Of a stretch of 64,000 nt of DNA, positions 28,523 to 37,455 are shown in pieces (positions within the stretch are counted from its first letter, which is position 1; each line of letters opens with the position of its first letter). The notes under the pieces were generated by a model that did not search any database, was not told the origin of the DNA, and worked only from the letters and a program-made list of their open reading frames with translations. Made by a program: the position numbers and the translations under genes. The DNA is from Streptomyces fildesensis. GTDB taxonomy: Bacteria; Actinomycetota; Actinomycetes; Streptomycetales; Streptomycetaceae. Where the stretch lies: assembly GCF_016107395.1 (NCBI RefSeq), contig NZ_JAAIKO010000002.1, forward strand, positions 310,001 to 374,000. Direction: 5' to 3'.

Positions 28523-29775
28523 CACCACTGCATGGCCTCCTCGACACCGAGGCGATCCGCAAGGACTTCCCGATCCTGGACCGCATGGTCCACGACGGCA
28601 AGAAGATCGTGTACCTGGACAACGCTGCGACCTCGCAGAAGCCGCGCCAGGTGCTCGACGCGCTGAACGCGTACTACGAGCAGCACAACGCCAACGTCCA
28701 CCGTGGCGTGCATGTGCTCGCCGAGGAGGCCACGGCGCTCTACGAGGGCGCGCGCGACAAGGTCGCCGCGTTCATCAACGCGCCGAGCCGTGACGAGGTG
28801 ATCTTCACCAAGAACGCCTCGGAGTCACTCAACCTCGTCGCGAACATGCTGGGGTGGGCCGACGAGCCCTACCGGGTGGACCGCGAGACCGAGATAGTGA
28901 TCACGGAGATGGAGCACCACTCCAACATCGTTCCGTGGCAGCTGCTCTCGCAGCGCACCGGTGCGAAGCTGAAGTGGTTCGGGCTGACCGACGACGGCCG
29001 GCTCGACCTCTCCGACATCGACCAGGTGATCACCGAGAAGACGAAGATCGTCTCGTTCACCCTGGTCTCCAACATCATGGGCACCATCAACCCGGTCGAC
29101 GCGATCGTCCGGCGTGCCCAGGACGTCGGCGCACTGGTCCTCATCGACGCCTCGCAGGCCGCGCCGCACATGCCGCTCGACGTGCAGGCGCTCGGCGCCG
29201 ACTTCGTGGCCTTCACCGGCCACAAGATGTGCGGCCCGACCGGCATCGGCGTGCTGTGGGGCCGCCAGGAGCTGCTCGAGGACCTGCCGCCGTTCCTCGG
29301 CGGCGGCGAGATGATCGAAACCGTCTCGATGCACTCCTCGACGTACGCCCCGGCGCCGCACAAGTTCGAGGCCGGCACCCCGCCGATCGCGCAGGCGGTC
29401 GGGCTGGGCGCGGCCGTGGACTATCTGACCGCGATCGGTATGGACAAGATCGAGGCCCATGAGCACGCCATCACCGAATACGCGGTGAAGCGCCTGCTGG
29501 AGGTCCCGGACCTGCGGATCATCGGCCCGACGACGGCCGAGGACCGGGGCGCCGCGATCTCGTTCGTGCTGGGTGACATCCACCCGCACGATGTGGGCCA
29601 GGTACTGGACGAACAGGGCATCGCGGTCCGCGTCGGACACCACTGCGCGCGCCCGGTCTGCCTGCGCTACGGAATTCCCGCGACCACGCGGGCGTCGTTC
29701 TATCTGTACTCCACCCCCGCGGAGGTAGACGCCCTCGTCGAGGGACTGGAGCACGTACGGAACTTCTTCGGGTGA
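28519..29775 (+). CDS. sufS: Cysteine desulfurase SufS
   Basis: PLP enzyme that releases sulfur from cysteine as a protein persulfide, 418 residues. The N terminus contains YLDNAATSQKP and HHSNIVPWQ. The PLP lysine is in FTGHKMCGPTGIGVLWG and the persulfide cysteine in VGHHCARPVCLRYG. The GTG start lies inside the end of sufC (GTGA overlap). It hands sulfur to SufU encoded next. Confidence 0.97.
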   Translation: MTPLHGLLDTEAIRKDFPILDRMVHDGKKIVYLDNAATSQKPRQVLDALNAYYEQHNANVHRGVHVLAEEATALYEGARDKVAAFINAPSRDEVIFTKNASESLNLVANMLGWADEPYRVDRETEIVITEMEHHSNIVPWQLLSQRTGAKLKWFGLTDDGRLDLSDIDQVITEKTKIVSFTLVSNIMGTINPVDAIVRRAQDVGALVLIDASQAAPHMPLDVQALGADFVAFTGHKMCGPTGIGVLWGRQELLEDLPPFLGGGEMIETVSMHSSTYAPAPHKFEAGTPPIAQAVGLGAAVDYLTAIGMDKIEAHEHAITEYAVKRLLEVPDLRIIGPTTAEDRGAAISFVLGDIHPHDVGQVLDEQGIAVRVGHHCARPVCLRYGIPATTRASFYLYSTPAEVDALVEGLEHVRNFFG

Positions 29776-29785
29776 GGGCTGACTG

Positions 29786-30241
29786 GTGAAGCTGGATTCG
29801 ATGTACCAGGAAGTGATCCTGGACCACTACAAGCACCCGCACGGGCGTGGCCTGCGCGACGGTGACGCCGAGGTGCACCACGTCAATCCGACGTGCGGCG
29901 ACGAGATCACGCTGCGGGTCAAGCTCGACGGCTCGAAGATCGTGGACGTCTCCTACGAGGGCCAGGGCTGCTCGATCAGCCAGGCCAGCGCCTCGGTGAT
30001 GAACGAGCTGGTGGTCGGGCGCGAGCTGGACGAGGCGATGAAGGTCCAGGAGGTCTTCCTGGAGCTGATGCAGTCCAAGGGCAAGCTGGAGCCGGACGAC
30101 GCGATGGAAGAGGTGCTGGAGGACGCTGTCGCGTTCGCCGGTGTCTCCAAGTACCCAGCGCGCGTGAAGTGCGCCCTGCTGAGCTGGATGGCGTGGAAGG
30201 ACGCGACCGCACAGGCGCTGTCCGAAAGGGAGTCCGCATGA
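29786..30241 (+). CDS. sufU: SufU-type sulfur transfer protein
   Basis: Zinc-dependent sulfur acceptor for SufS, IscU-like fold, 151 residues. Cys37 with Asp39 (TCGD), Cys62 (GQGCSIS) and Cys129 (VKCALLSW) are the conserved zinc/sulfur ligands, and the roughly 20-residue insertion that separates SufU from IscU is present between them. GTG start, 10 nt after sufS; it overlaps sufT by 4 nt. Confidence 0.95.
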   Translation: MKLDSMYQEVILDHYKHPHGRGLRDGDAEVHHVNPTCGDEITLRVKLDGSKIVDVSYEGQGCSISQASASVMNELVVGRELDEAMKVQEVFLELMQSKGKLEPDDAMEEVLEDAVAFAGVSKYPARVKCALLSWMAWKDATAQALSERESA

Positions 30242-30612
30242 CCGACAACGCAGAAGTGGCCGAGGTCGAGGCCGAGGCCGTGTCCGCAGTCACCACCAAG
30301 CCGGCTTCCGAGGAGGAGGTCCGCGAGGCGCTGTACGACGTCGTCGACCCCGAGCTGGGCATCGACGTCGTCAACCTGGGCCTGATCTACGGCATCCACG
30401 TCGACGACTCGAACGTCGCGACGCTGGACATGACGCTCACCTCGGCGGCCTGCCCGCTGACCGACGTCATCGAGGACCAGGCGCGTTCGGCGACCGACGG
30501 ACTGGTCGCCGACCTCAAGATCAACTGGGTCTGGATGCCGCCGTGGGGCCCGGACAAGATCAGCGACGACGGTCGCGAGCAGCTGCGCGCGCTCGGCTTC
30601 AACATCGGCTGA
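30238..30612 (+). CDS. sufT: SufT/MIP18-family metal-sulfur cluster assembly factor (DUF59)
   Basis: 124-residue carrier or maturation factor. After an acidic 25-residue leader come VREALYDVVDPELGIDVVNLGLIYG, SAACPLTDVIEDQ with the conserved cysteine, and the C-terminal WMPPWGPDKISDDGREQLRALGF. It is the last gene of the operon; the start overlaps sufU (ATGA). A 15-bp hairpin terminator follows. Confidence 0.95.
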   Translation: MTDNAEVAEVEAEAVSAVTTKPASEEEVREALYDVVDPELGIDVVNLGLIYGIHVDDSNVATLDMTLTSAACPLTDVIEDQARSATDGLVADLKINWVWMPPWGPDKISDDGREQLRALGFNIG

Positions 30613-30638
30613 GCACGCACCGCACCACCGGTACCACC

Positions 30639-30673
30639 GGACGGCCCGCACGCCTCGCGCGTGCGGGCCGTCC
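30639..30673 (+). terminator. suf operon terminator
   Basis: Arms 30639-30653 and 30659-30673 are exact reverse complements (15 bp) around a 5-nt loop, 26 nt after the sufT stop. Confidence 0.88.
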
Positions 30674-30770
30674 GCCGTTGTTCGCCGGATGTATGCCCTG
30701 CGGGGGTCCCTCGTTGTCGGCCGTGCCCGAGGGTTTGCCACGACATCAGCGACGTCGAAGGGCACTCCTC

Positions 30771-32165
30771 GTGCAGCCTTACGTTTCCCCGTCCGTCCGC
30801 AGGGCCGGTCTGGCCGCGGGTGCGGCTCTCGCCCTGGGCGCCATGGGCCTCGCCGCTCCCGCCCCCGCGCACGCCGCGAGCTACGGCACGCCGGTCATCA
30901 CGCTGTCCGCCGCGTACCTGTCGGGTGCCGTCGGTGCGACCGGCGACCCGGTGGTCACCGCGACGGTCTCGCAGAGCGGCGCCGACGCCTCGGCGCTCAC
31001 GGTGGCCGCCTCGGCCAGCTCGAAGTCCGCCGTCGCGGGCACGGGCGACGTCACGGTGACGGGGACCGGCGGGGCCCGCCGGGTCGCGGTGGCCGCGCAC
31101 GGCTCCGGCTACACCGATCTGACGCTGAAGGTCACCGGTCTCGGCGGCAAGACCGCGACCAAGACGCTGCACTACGCGGCCTCGCCGGCGGTCCAGTTCG
31201 CGGCGGACACCCGCTACTTCACCGGTTCGAGTGACGCCTCGGCCGCGGTGGACGTCGGCGGCGGCTACGCCGTCGTGGCCGACGACGAGTCCAACACGCT
31301 GCGGCTGTACGACCGCGCCGCATCCGGGGCGCCGGTGCACACCTGGGACTTCAGCTCCTCGCTCGGCGTCTCCAAGGAGATCGACATCGAGGCGGCGGCC
31401 CGGGTCGGCAACACGATCTACTGGACCGGCTCGCTGGGCAACAACAAGGACGGCGAGATCAAGCCCGACCGCGCCACGCTGTTCACCACGACGGTGACCG
31501 GCTCGGGCGCGAGCACCCAGCTCGCGCTGGGCGGCAAGTACAAGGACCTGCGCGCCGACCTGATCGCCTGGGACAAGGCCAACGGCGACCACTACGGCTT
31601 CGCGGCCGGCGCCGCCTCGGGCGAAGTGCCCAAGCAGATCGACGGGTTCAACGTCGAGGGCCTGGAGTTCGCGCCCGGCAGCACCACCACCGCGTACATC
31701 GGCTTCCGCGCCCCGCTGGCCCCGCACGTGCCGGGCGGCAAGGCGCTGATCGTGCCGGTCACCAACATCGACAAGGTGATCACCGGCACCAAGGCCGTCT
31801 TCGGCGCCCCGATCGAGCTCGACCTGGGCGGCCTCAGCATCCGCGACATCCGCAAGAACGCCGCCGACCAGTATCTGATCGTGGCCGGCTCCTGGGCCGC
31901 CGACGACAACAGCGACCCGTACGCGCTGTACTCGTGGGACGGCGTCCCGGGCCACGCCCCGGTCCAGCGGGTCCAGTTGCCGACCACCGACGCGGGCGGC
32001 TGGGAGGCCGTCGTGGACGTCCCGGACCTGACCGTGCCGGGCGCCCGCGCGCAGCTCGTCACCGACGACGGTTCGGCCGACCTGTACGGCGACGGCACCG
32101 ACGCGAAGGACCTCACGCACGCGGAGTGGAAGAAGTCCCGCGCGACCTGGTTCACGGTGAGCTGA
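30771..32165 (+). CDS. Secreted protein of unknown function (DUF3616-like)
   Basis: 464-residue Sec-secreted protein. The GTG at 30771 gives a signal peptide (MQPYVSPSVRRAGLAAGAAL onward, cleavage near APAHAAS), and GAAGGG at 30757-30762 precedes it; the frame is open further upstream but that part lies in the suf terminator region. The mature part starts with a short Ig-like beta domain (about 40-130), then a beta-propeller-like region with DDESNTLRLYDR, EIDIEAAARVGNTIYWTGS, FNVEGLEFAPG and DYDLGGLSIRDIRKN-like repeats. No catalytic motif was recognised. It is monocistronic. Confidence 0.75.
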   Translation: MQPYVSPSVRRAGLAAGAALALGAMGLAAPAPAHAASYGTPVITLSAAYLSGAVGATGDPVVTATVSQSGADASALTVAASASSKSAVAGTGDVTVTGTGGARRVAVAAHGSGYTDLTLKVTGLGGKTATKTLHYAASPAVQFAADTRYFTGSSDASAAVDVGGGYAVVADDESNTLRLYDRAASGAPVHTWDFSSSLGVSKEIDIEAAARVGNTIYWTGSLGNNKDGEIKPDRATLFTTTVTGSGASTQLALGGKYKDLRADLIAWDKANGDHYGFAAGAASGEVPKQIDGFNVEGLEFAPGSTTTAYIGFRAPLAPHVPGGKALIVPVTNIDKVITGTKAVFGAPIELDLGGLSIRDIRKNAADQYLIVAGSWAADDNSDPYALYSWDGVPGHAPVQRVQLPTTDAGGWEAVVDVPDLTVPGARAQLVTDDGSADLYGDGTDAKDLTHAEWKKSRATWFTVS

Positions 32166-32189
32166 CCCGGCCGCCGGTTCCGACTCATG

Positions 32190-32225
32190 TGTACGGGCGT
32201 ACGCATCGTTGCGTACGCTGGTACA
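32190..32225. promoter_or_regulatory. TetR-type operator over a leaderless SMR promoter
   Basis: TGTAC-GGG-CGTACGC and GCGTACG-CTG-GTACA are 15-nt arms around ATCGTT and match at 13 of 15 positions. The repeat ends one base before the ATG at 32227. It covers a -10-like TACGCT at 32214-32219, which is 7 nt from that ATG. The TetR gene directly downstream is the likely binder. Confidence 0.6.
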
Positions 32226-32226
32226 C

Positions 32227-32547
32227 ATGGGGTACATCATGCTGGGCGGCGCCATCATCGCCGAGATACTCGGAACCACCGCGATGAAGTACAGCGACGG
32301 CTTCAGCAGGCTGTGGCCGTCGGCGATCACGGTCACCGGCTACGTCATCGCCTTCGCGCTGCTCGCGCAGACGTTGAAGACGGTCGAGGTCGGGACCGCG
32401 TACGCGATCTGGGCGGGCGTCGGCACCGCGATGATCGCGGCGATCGGGATGGTCTTCCTGGGGGAGGCGGCGAACGCCGCGAAGGTCCTCGGGGTGCTGC
32501 TGGTGATCGCGGGCGTCATCGTGCTCAACCTCGGCGGGTCGCACTGA
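32227..32547 (+). CDS. Small multidrug resistance (SMR) efflux protein
   Basis: 106-residue protein with four membrane helices. Glu13 in GGAIIAEILGTTAMK is the proton/substrate-coupling residue of EmrE-type pumps, and the C-terminal ANAAKVLGVLLVIAGVIVLNL is typical. The ATG at 32227 aligns with the EmrE start; no ribosome-binding site precedes it because an operator palindrome fills that space, so the mRNA is probably leaderless. Stop and TetR start share one base. Likely exports quaternary ammonium or similar cations. Confidence 0.92.
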   Translation: MGYIMLGGAIIAEILGTTAMKYSDGFSRLWPSAITVTGYVIAFALLAQTLKTVEVGTAYAIWAGVGTAMIAAIGMVFLGEAANAAKVLGVLLVIAGVIVLNLGGSH

Positions 32548-33179
32548 TGGCCCGCCGCTACGACCCCGACCGGCGCCGCCGCATCATCGACGCCGCGATC
32601 CGGGTGGTCGGCGAACGCGGCATCGCCGGGCTCAGCCACCGCTCGGTCGCCGCCGAGGCGGACGTCCCCCTCGGCTCGACCACGTACCACTTCGCGACCC
32701 TCGACGACCTGCTCGTCGCCGCCCTCCGCCAGGCCAACGAGGGCTTCGCCCAGTCCATCAAGGACAGCCCGCTCTTCGCGGATCCGAGTTCCGGGCCGGG
32801 GGCCGGGCCGGGCTCAGAGCCGGGCCCAGGGCCGGTAGCCGGGCCGGGGGACGGGCTGGAATCCCGGGTCGAACCGGCCACGCCGGCCGCTGTCGCGGAC
32901 GAGCTGTCCCGGCTGCTGGAGGTGTGGCTCTCGGGCGACCGGACCCTGATCGAGCTGGACTACGACCTCTACCTCGCGGCCCTGCGCCGCGAGGCGGTCC
33001 GCCCCATCGCGGCGGAATGGGTCGACCAGGCCACCACCCTCCTCGCCACCCACACCGACCCGGCCACCGCCCGCGCCCTGATCGCCCTCATCGACGGCAT
33101 CTGCCTCCAGGTCCTCCTGACCGGAGGCACCTACGACCGCGCCTACGCCCGCGAAATGTTCGGCCGCCTGCTCGGCTGA
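32547..33179 (+). CDS. TetR-family transcriptional regulator
   Basis: 210 residues. The HTH occupies residues 8-55 (RIIDAAIRVVGERGIAGLSHRSVAAEADVPLGSTTYHF). An unusual Gly/Pro-rich insertion (about residues 80-100) separates the DNA-binding from the ligand-binding half. It is translationally coupled to the SMR gene (TGATG) and probably autoregulates the pair through the palindrome at 32190-32225. The ligand is presumably a pump substrate. Confidence 0.9.
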   Translation: MARRYDPDRRRRIIDAAIRVVGERGIAGLSHRSVAAEADVPLGSTTYHFATLDDLLVAALRQANEGFAQSIKDSPLFADPSSGPGAGPGSEPGPGPVAGPGDGLESRVEPATPAAVADELSRLLEVWLSGDRTLIELDYDLYLAALRREAVRPIAAEWVDQATTLLATHTDPATARALIALIDGICLQVLLTGGTYDRAYAREMFGRLLG

Positions 33180-33198
33180 CGCTCCGGTCGGTGCGGTG

Positions 33199-34089
33199 TC
33201 AGGGCCGGCTGTGGGTGCGGACGGTGGTCAGGGCGGTGTCGATGCTCTGGGTGATGTCGGTGATCGGGTAGATCACCTCGCGGATGACGCGGTCGGCGTC
33301 GATGACCAGGGTGAGGCGTTTGAGGCGGGTGGTGCCGCCGGCGCGGAAGGTGGGGAGGCGGAGGGCGGCGGTGAGGGTGAGGTCCGCGTCCGAGAGGAGC
33401 GGGAAGCGCAGGCGCTCCTTGGCGGCGAAGGCGCGCTGCTCGTCCGGGCGCTGGCCGCTGACGCCGTGCACCGCGGCCCCCGCCGCGGTGAAATCGGCGA
33501 GGCGGTCGCGGTAGGTGCACGATTCGAGGGTGCAGCCCGTCGCGCCCGGGATGCCGGCCCACCCCGGAGGGTAGGACTCGGGGCGGGCGTACGCGCCGGG
33601 AAAGCAGTACAGGACGGTGAACGCGGCGTCCGCGACCGGGTCGTGGGCCATGCCGTCCGCCCCGGGAAGGGTCAGTCGCGGCACCCGGGTGCCGATCAGG
33701 TCGTGGACGCGTCCGGCCTCGCGGGAGCCCTCGGCCGCGGTGGCGGTGGTGACGGGGGGCTCTCCGTCCCCGAGGATCCAGGCGTCGCCCCAGTCCTGGA
33801 GGGCGACCAGCACGGGCAGCAGCGCCCGGCCGCGCGGCGTCAGCCGGTACTCGTGGCGGACCGGCCGTTCCTGATAGGGCTCGCGGGCCAGCACCCCGGC
33901 GTCGACCAGCAGTTTCAGCCGTTCGGCGAGCACCTTGCGGGACATGCCGAGTTCGCGCTGCAGCTCGTCGAAGCGGTGCACGCCGCGGGCGCAGTCCCGG
34001 ACGATCAGCAGCGTCCACCAGTCGCCGACCACGTCCAGAGCCTGGGCGATGGCACAGTTCGCGTCCCCGAGGTCGGTTCGCCGGGCCAT
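33199..34089 (-). CDS. HxlR-type regulator fused to a Bcp-like peroxiredoxin
   Basis: 296-residue two-domain protein. Residues 8-105 are an HxlR winged helix (CAIAQALDVVGDWWTLLIVRD, HRFDELQRELGMSRKVLAERL). Residues 128-290 are an AhpC/TSA-type peroxiredoxin with Cys186 in PGATGCTLESC and Cys191 at the C-x4-C distance of Bcp peroxidatic and resolving cysteines. Cys12 and Cys33 in the HxlR part could sense redox state. The ATG at 34089 has AGGGGG upstream; the open frame before it runs through the divergent promoter. It faces an MFS transporter gene across a perfect inverted repeat and probably controls it. Confidence 0.88.
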   Translation of the reverse strand: MARRTDLGDANCAIAQALDVVGDWWTLLIVRDCARGVHRFDELQRELGMSRKVLAERLKLLVDAGVLAREPYQERPVRHEYRLTPRGRALLPVLVALQDWGDAWILGDGEPPVTTATAAEGSREAGRVHDLIGTRVPRLTLPGADGMAHDPVADAAFTVLYCFPGAYARPESYPPGWAGIPGATGCTLESCTYRDRLADFTAAGAAVHGVSGQRPDEQRAFAAKERLRFPLLSDADLTLTAALRLPTFRAGGTTRLKRLTLVIDADRVIREVIYPITDITQSIDTALTTVRTHSRP

Positions 34090-34158
34090 GCGACACCCCC
34101 TGTCCTCCGGTCCGTTCCGGATACGCCGTTGACCGTGGCGTCCCATCCTGCCATGGTC

Positions 34159-34175
34159 AGTTCCCATAAGGAACT
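34159..34175. promoter_or_regulatory. Candidate HxlR operator in the divergent gap
   Basis: AGTTCC-CATAA-GGAACT is a perfect 6-5-6 inverted repeat in the 106-nt gap between the HxlR-peroxiredoxin gene and the MFS gene, 20 nt before the MFS start. Confidence 0.55.
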
Positions 34176-34195
34176 CATTCGGGTGGGGAGACGGC

Positions 34196-35500
34196 ATGGC
34201 GAGCGGGGCGCGGGGCGGCGGCGGGATACGGGGCGGCGCGATACGGGACGTACCGAAGGTCGTGTGGCTGCTGGCCGCGGGGACGTTCGTCAACATGCTC
34301 GTCAGCTTCACCTTCGTGTACCTCTTCGTGTACCTGACCGGTCAGCGCGGGCTCGGCGTGCCGCAGGCCGGGCTCATCGCGGGCGCGGGCGGTATCGGTC
34401 TGGTCGCAGGCAACTTCACCGGCGGCTGGTTCGGGGACCACTACGGCCACCGCCGCACCATGCTCGCCGGAGCGTTCGTCTCCGGCCTCGGACTCGTCGC
34501 GCTGCCCGTCCTGCCGACGCCCGCCCTGATCCTGGTGCTGCCGCTGTGCCAGTACGCGAGCGGCACCGTCCGCGCCGCGAACGCCGCGCTCGTCGCGGTC
34601 TCCGTACCCGAGGGGGCGCGGCGGCAGGGCTTCGCCGTCCACCGTTTCGCGGCCAACGCCGGCTTCACCGTGGGTCCGCCGCTCGGCGCGCTGCTCGCCG
34701 CGCACTTCTCGTACGGCTGGCTCTTCGTGGCCGACGGCCTCGGCACCCTGGCCTTCGCCGGCTACGCGGCCCGCGTCCTGCCGGCGCACGTCGCACGCCG
34801 CCACCGGGCCTCCGTGCCGGCGGACGCCCCCGGGCTGTGGACGGCGCTGCGCGCCCGTCCCGCCGTCCTCGTCCTGCTCGCCGCGATCGTCGTCGTCGAC
34901 ACCGTCTACCGGCAGCAGTACTCGACCCTGCCGGTCTTCCTCGCCGACCACGGCATCGGCACCGGCGTCTACGGCTGGCTGCTCGCCCTCAACGGCGGTC
35001 TGATCCTCTGCCTGGAACTGCCGGCCGCCGTCGGGCTGCGCAAGCGCGCGCCCCTGAAGATCATCGGCGCCGGGCTGGTCCTCGTCGGAGCCGGCTTCGG
35101 CGGCCTCGCCGCCGGCGCGTACATCGCGACCGCCGTGCTCATGATGCTGCTGGTCACCGGCGGCGAGATCCTCTACAAGACCCCCGCCTCGGCCTATGTC
35201 GCCGACAGCTCGCCCGCGCACCTCCAGGGCCGCTTCCAGAGCCTGTACGCCGGCGCCTCGATCAGCGGCGCCGTCCTGGGCCCGCCGCTCGGCGGCGCGC
35301 TGTACTCGGCGGCGCCGGGGCTGCTCTGGCCGGTGTGCGGCGCGCTCGCCGCGCTGGCCGGGGCGGCGGTGCTGACGGCGGGGGCGCGGGAGCGGCGGTC
35401 CATGGACAAGGCACTCGTGTCGTCGCCGTCCCCTTCGCCGTCCTCGTCACCGTCCTCGTCACCGTCCCCGTCGCCGGTCCCGAGCGAGATCCAGACCTGA
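34196..35500 (+). CDS. MFS transporter
   Basis: 434-residue major-facilitator protein with 12 hydrophobic segments and the motif GNFTGGWFGDHYGHRRTML after helix 2. The C-terminal tail is a run of Ser-Pro dipeptides and serines (about residues 406-430) encoded by short tandem repeats. GGGGAG precedes the ATG. It is divergent from the HxlR-peroxiredoxin gene, so expression probably answers oxidants or electrophiles. The substrate is unknown. Confidence 0.85.
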   Translation: MASGARGGGGIRGGAIRDVPKVVWLLAAGTFVNMLVSFTFVYLFVYLTGQRGLGVPQAGLIAGAGGIGLVAGNFTGGWFGDHYGHRRTMLAGAFVSGLGLVALPVLPTPALILVLPLCQYASGTVRAANAALVAVSVPEGARRQGFAVHRFAANAGFTVGPPLGALLAAHFSYGWLFVADGLGTLAFAGYAARVLPAHVARRHRASVPADAPGLWTALRARPAVLVLLAAIVVVDTVYRQQYSTLPVFLADHGIGTGVYGWLLALNGGLILCLELPAAVGLRKRAPLKIIGAGLVLVGAGFGGLAAGAYIATAVLMMLLVTGGEILYKTPASAYVADSSPAHLQGRFQSLYAGASISGAVLGPPLGGALYSAAPGLLWPVCGALAALAGAAVLTAGARERRSMDKALVSSPSPSPSSSPSSSPSPSPVPSEIQT

Positions 35501-35568
35501 CCGCCTTCCTCCCGGCACCCTCGGCCACGACGCCTCCGGCGGAAACCCGGTTCCGCATGCCGGGCCGG

Positions 35569-35599
35569 TTGGGCATCGGGCGTGACCAGCGGCTAGCGT
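35569..35599 (+). promoter_or_regulatory. Probable dapD promoter (leaderless)
   Basis: TTGGGC (35569-35574) and TAGCGT (35594-35599) are 19 nt apart, and the -10 lies 7 nt before the dapD ATG. No ribosome-binding site fits, so transcription probably starts at the start codon. Confidence 0.45.
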
Positions 35600-35606
35600 G
35601 CGAGGC

Positions 35607-36605
35607 ATGACTGACACGACCGCTTCGACCGTTAACCGCTCCACCGGCGCCGTTGCCGCCGGCCTTGCCACCATCGCCGATGACGGCACGGTCCTGGACA
35701 CCTGGTACCCCGCCCCCGAGCTCGTCGCCGACCCCGGTCCGGCCGGCACCGAGCGGCTGACCGCCGAGCGCGCCGCCGAGCTGCTGGGCGCCGCCGCGCC
35801 GAAGGCGCTCGGGCCGGACCCGCGCCGCGGGGTGGAGGTCGTCGCCGTACGTACCGTCATCGCCTCGACCGACGACAAGCCGCTCGACGCGCACGACGCC
35901 TACCTGCGCCTGCACCTGCTCAGCCACCGTCTGGTGCGCCCCAACGGGCAGAACCTGGAAGGCCTGTTCGGGCTGCTCGCCAATGTCGCCTGGACCTCCA
36001 TCGGCCCGGTACCGATCGCCGGGATCGAGGCCGCGCGCCTCGCCGCCCGCGGTGAGGGCCTGCACCTCTCCGTCTACGGCGTCGACAAGTTCCCGCGTAT
36101 GACGGACTACGTCACCCCCGCCGGCGTCCGTATCGCCGACGCCGACCGTGTCCGCCTCGGCGCCCACCTCGCCGCGGGCACCACCGTCATGCACGAGGGC
36201 TTCTGCAACTTCAACGCCGGAACGCTCGGCACCTCCATGGTCGAGGGCCGGATCTCGCAGGGCGTCGTCATCGGCAACGGTTCCGACATCGGCGGCGGCG
36301 CGTCGATCATGGGCACCCTCTCCGGCGGCGGCAAGGAGGTCGTCTCCATCGGCGAGCGCTGCCTGCTCGGCGCCGAGTCCGGCATCGGCATCGCGCTCGG
36401 TGACGACTGCATCGTCGAGGCCGGCCTGTACGTCACCGCCGGCACCCGCGTGACGCTCCCGGACGGCCGGATCGTCAAGGCCCTGGAGCTCTCCGGAGCC
36501 GACAACATCCTCTTCCGCCGCAACTCCACCACCGGCACGGTCGAGGTCCTGCAGCGCACCGGCTCGTGGGGCGGCCTCAACGAGCTGCTGCACAGCCACA
36601 ACTGA
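35607..36605 (+). CDS. dapD: 2,3,4,5-Tetrahydropyridine-2,6-dicarboxylate N-succinyltransferase
   Basis: Succinylates tetrahydrodipicolinate in the succinylase branch of lysine/diaminopimelate synthesis. The 332-residue product is the longer actinobacterial type with a left-handed parallel beta-helix of hexapeptide repeats ([58 protein letters not shown]). The catalytic region [13 protein letters not shown] is present. The ATG was chosen at 35607 (MTDTTAST). It is monocistronic and convergent with the PPOX gene. Confidence 0.95.
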   Translation: MTDTTASTVNRSTGAVAAGLATIADDGTVLDTWYPAPELVADPGPAGTERLTAERAAELLGAAAPKALGPDPRRGVEVVAVRTVIASTDDKPLDAHDAYLRLHLLSHRLVRPNGQNLEGLFGLLANVAWTSIGPVPIAGIEAARLAARGEGLHLSVYGVDKFPRMTDYVTPAGVRIADADRVRLGAHLAAGTTVMHEGFCNFNAGTLGTSMVEGRISQGVVIGNGSDIGGGASIMGTLSGGGKEVVSIGERCLLGAESGIGIALGDDCIVEAGLYVTAGTRVTLPDGRIVKALELSGADNILFRRNSTTGTVEVLQRTGSWGGLNELLHSHN

Positions 36606-36630
36606 CGCACCGGAACAGCGGACAGCGCGA

Positions 36631-36664
36631 CGGCCGGCCCCTTCACCACCGGGGGCCGGCCGTT
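36631..36664. terminator. Bidirectional terminator after dapD
   Basis: Arms 36631-36642 and 36653-36664 pair perfectly over 12 bp with a 10-nt loop, between the convergent dapD and PPOX genes. Confidence 0.85.
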
Positions 36665-36676
36665 CCGCATGCGGTA

Positions 36677-37291
36677 TCAGCGGTAGATGTTGTCGGCGTA
36701 GCGGGGGCCGTAGTAGGCCTCCAGGTCCGCCAGCTCCTCGTCCTTGCGTTCCAGGCTCTTCGCGATCCGGGCCCGGGACGGCGCCGCGTCCGGGTTCCAG
36801 GCCTCGTGCTTCCAGAGCGCGGAGCGCAGCAGCGACTTCGAGCAGTGGTGGAAGACCTCCTCGATGTCGACGACGAGCGCGAACTGCGGGCGGTGGCCCT
36901 TCACGATCATGTCGTCGAAGAACGCGGCGTCACGGACCAGCCGGGCGCGGCCGTTGATGCGGAGCGTGTCGCCGCGTCCCGGGATCAGATAGACCAGGCC
37001 GACGTGCGGGTTGGCCAGGATGTTGTGGAAGCCGTCGGCCCTGCGGTTCCCCGACCGCTCCGGGAGGGCGATCGTGGTGTCGTCGAGGACCAGCGTGAAC
37101 CCGGCGGGGTCGCCCTTGGGGGAGACATCGCAGTTGCCGTCCGCGTCCGAGGTGGCGACCAGGCAGAAGGGCGAGGCGGCCAGCCACGCCTTGTCGTGCT
37201 CGTGCAGACTCGGCCGCTCCTTCGTCGCGTCCCGCCGCGACGGCTCCCCGAGCAGCTCCCGCAGTTCCGCCGCCGACGTGATCTCCCGCAT
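36677..37291 (-). CDS. PPOX-type flavoprotein (MSMEG_1061-like)
   Basis: 204-residue protein of the pyridoxamine-phosphate-oxidase-like split-barrel fold, expected to bind FMN. Segments are FCLVATSDADGNCDVSPKGD, IALPERSGNRRADGFHNILANPHVGL and RINGRARLV, with a C-terminal SALWKHEAWNP typical of this subgroup. The ATG at 37291 has AGGGGG 8 nt upstream; a GTG at 37330 would lack one. The physiological reaction is unknown. Confidence 0.85.
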   Translation of the reverse strand: MREITSAAELRELLGEPSRRDATKERPSLHEHDKAWLAASPFCLVATSDADGNCDVSPKGDPAGFTLVLDDTTIALPERSGNRRADGFHNILANPHVGLVYLIPGRGDTLRINGRARLVRDAAFFDDMIVKGHRPQFALVVDIEEVFHHCSKSLLRSALWKHEAWNPDAAPSRARIAKSLERKDEELADLEAYYGPRYADNIYR

Positions 37292-37339
37292 CTCCAACGC
37301 CCCCTGTGAGTTCCACCGAGGAACCCACACGCTACCGGA

Positions 37340-37393
37340 GCCCTCCTCGACGAGGAGGGCGCGGGGCGCCCGCCGAAACCGGCGGGCGCCCCG
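37340..37393 (-). terminator. Twin hairpins downstream of the nuclease gene
   Basis: A 10-bp palindrome-like hairpin (37340-37349 with 37351-37360) is followed one base later by a perfect 14-bp hairpin (37362-37375 with 37380-37393, loop AAAC). They lie about 60 nt past the nuclease stop on its strand and upstream of the PPOX gene. Confidence 0.8.
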
Positions 37394-37455
37394 GACCTCA
37401 CGCTGCTACGGACCTCATGCCGCAACGGAGCTCATACCGCTACCGGCGCATGCCG

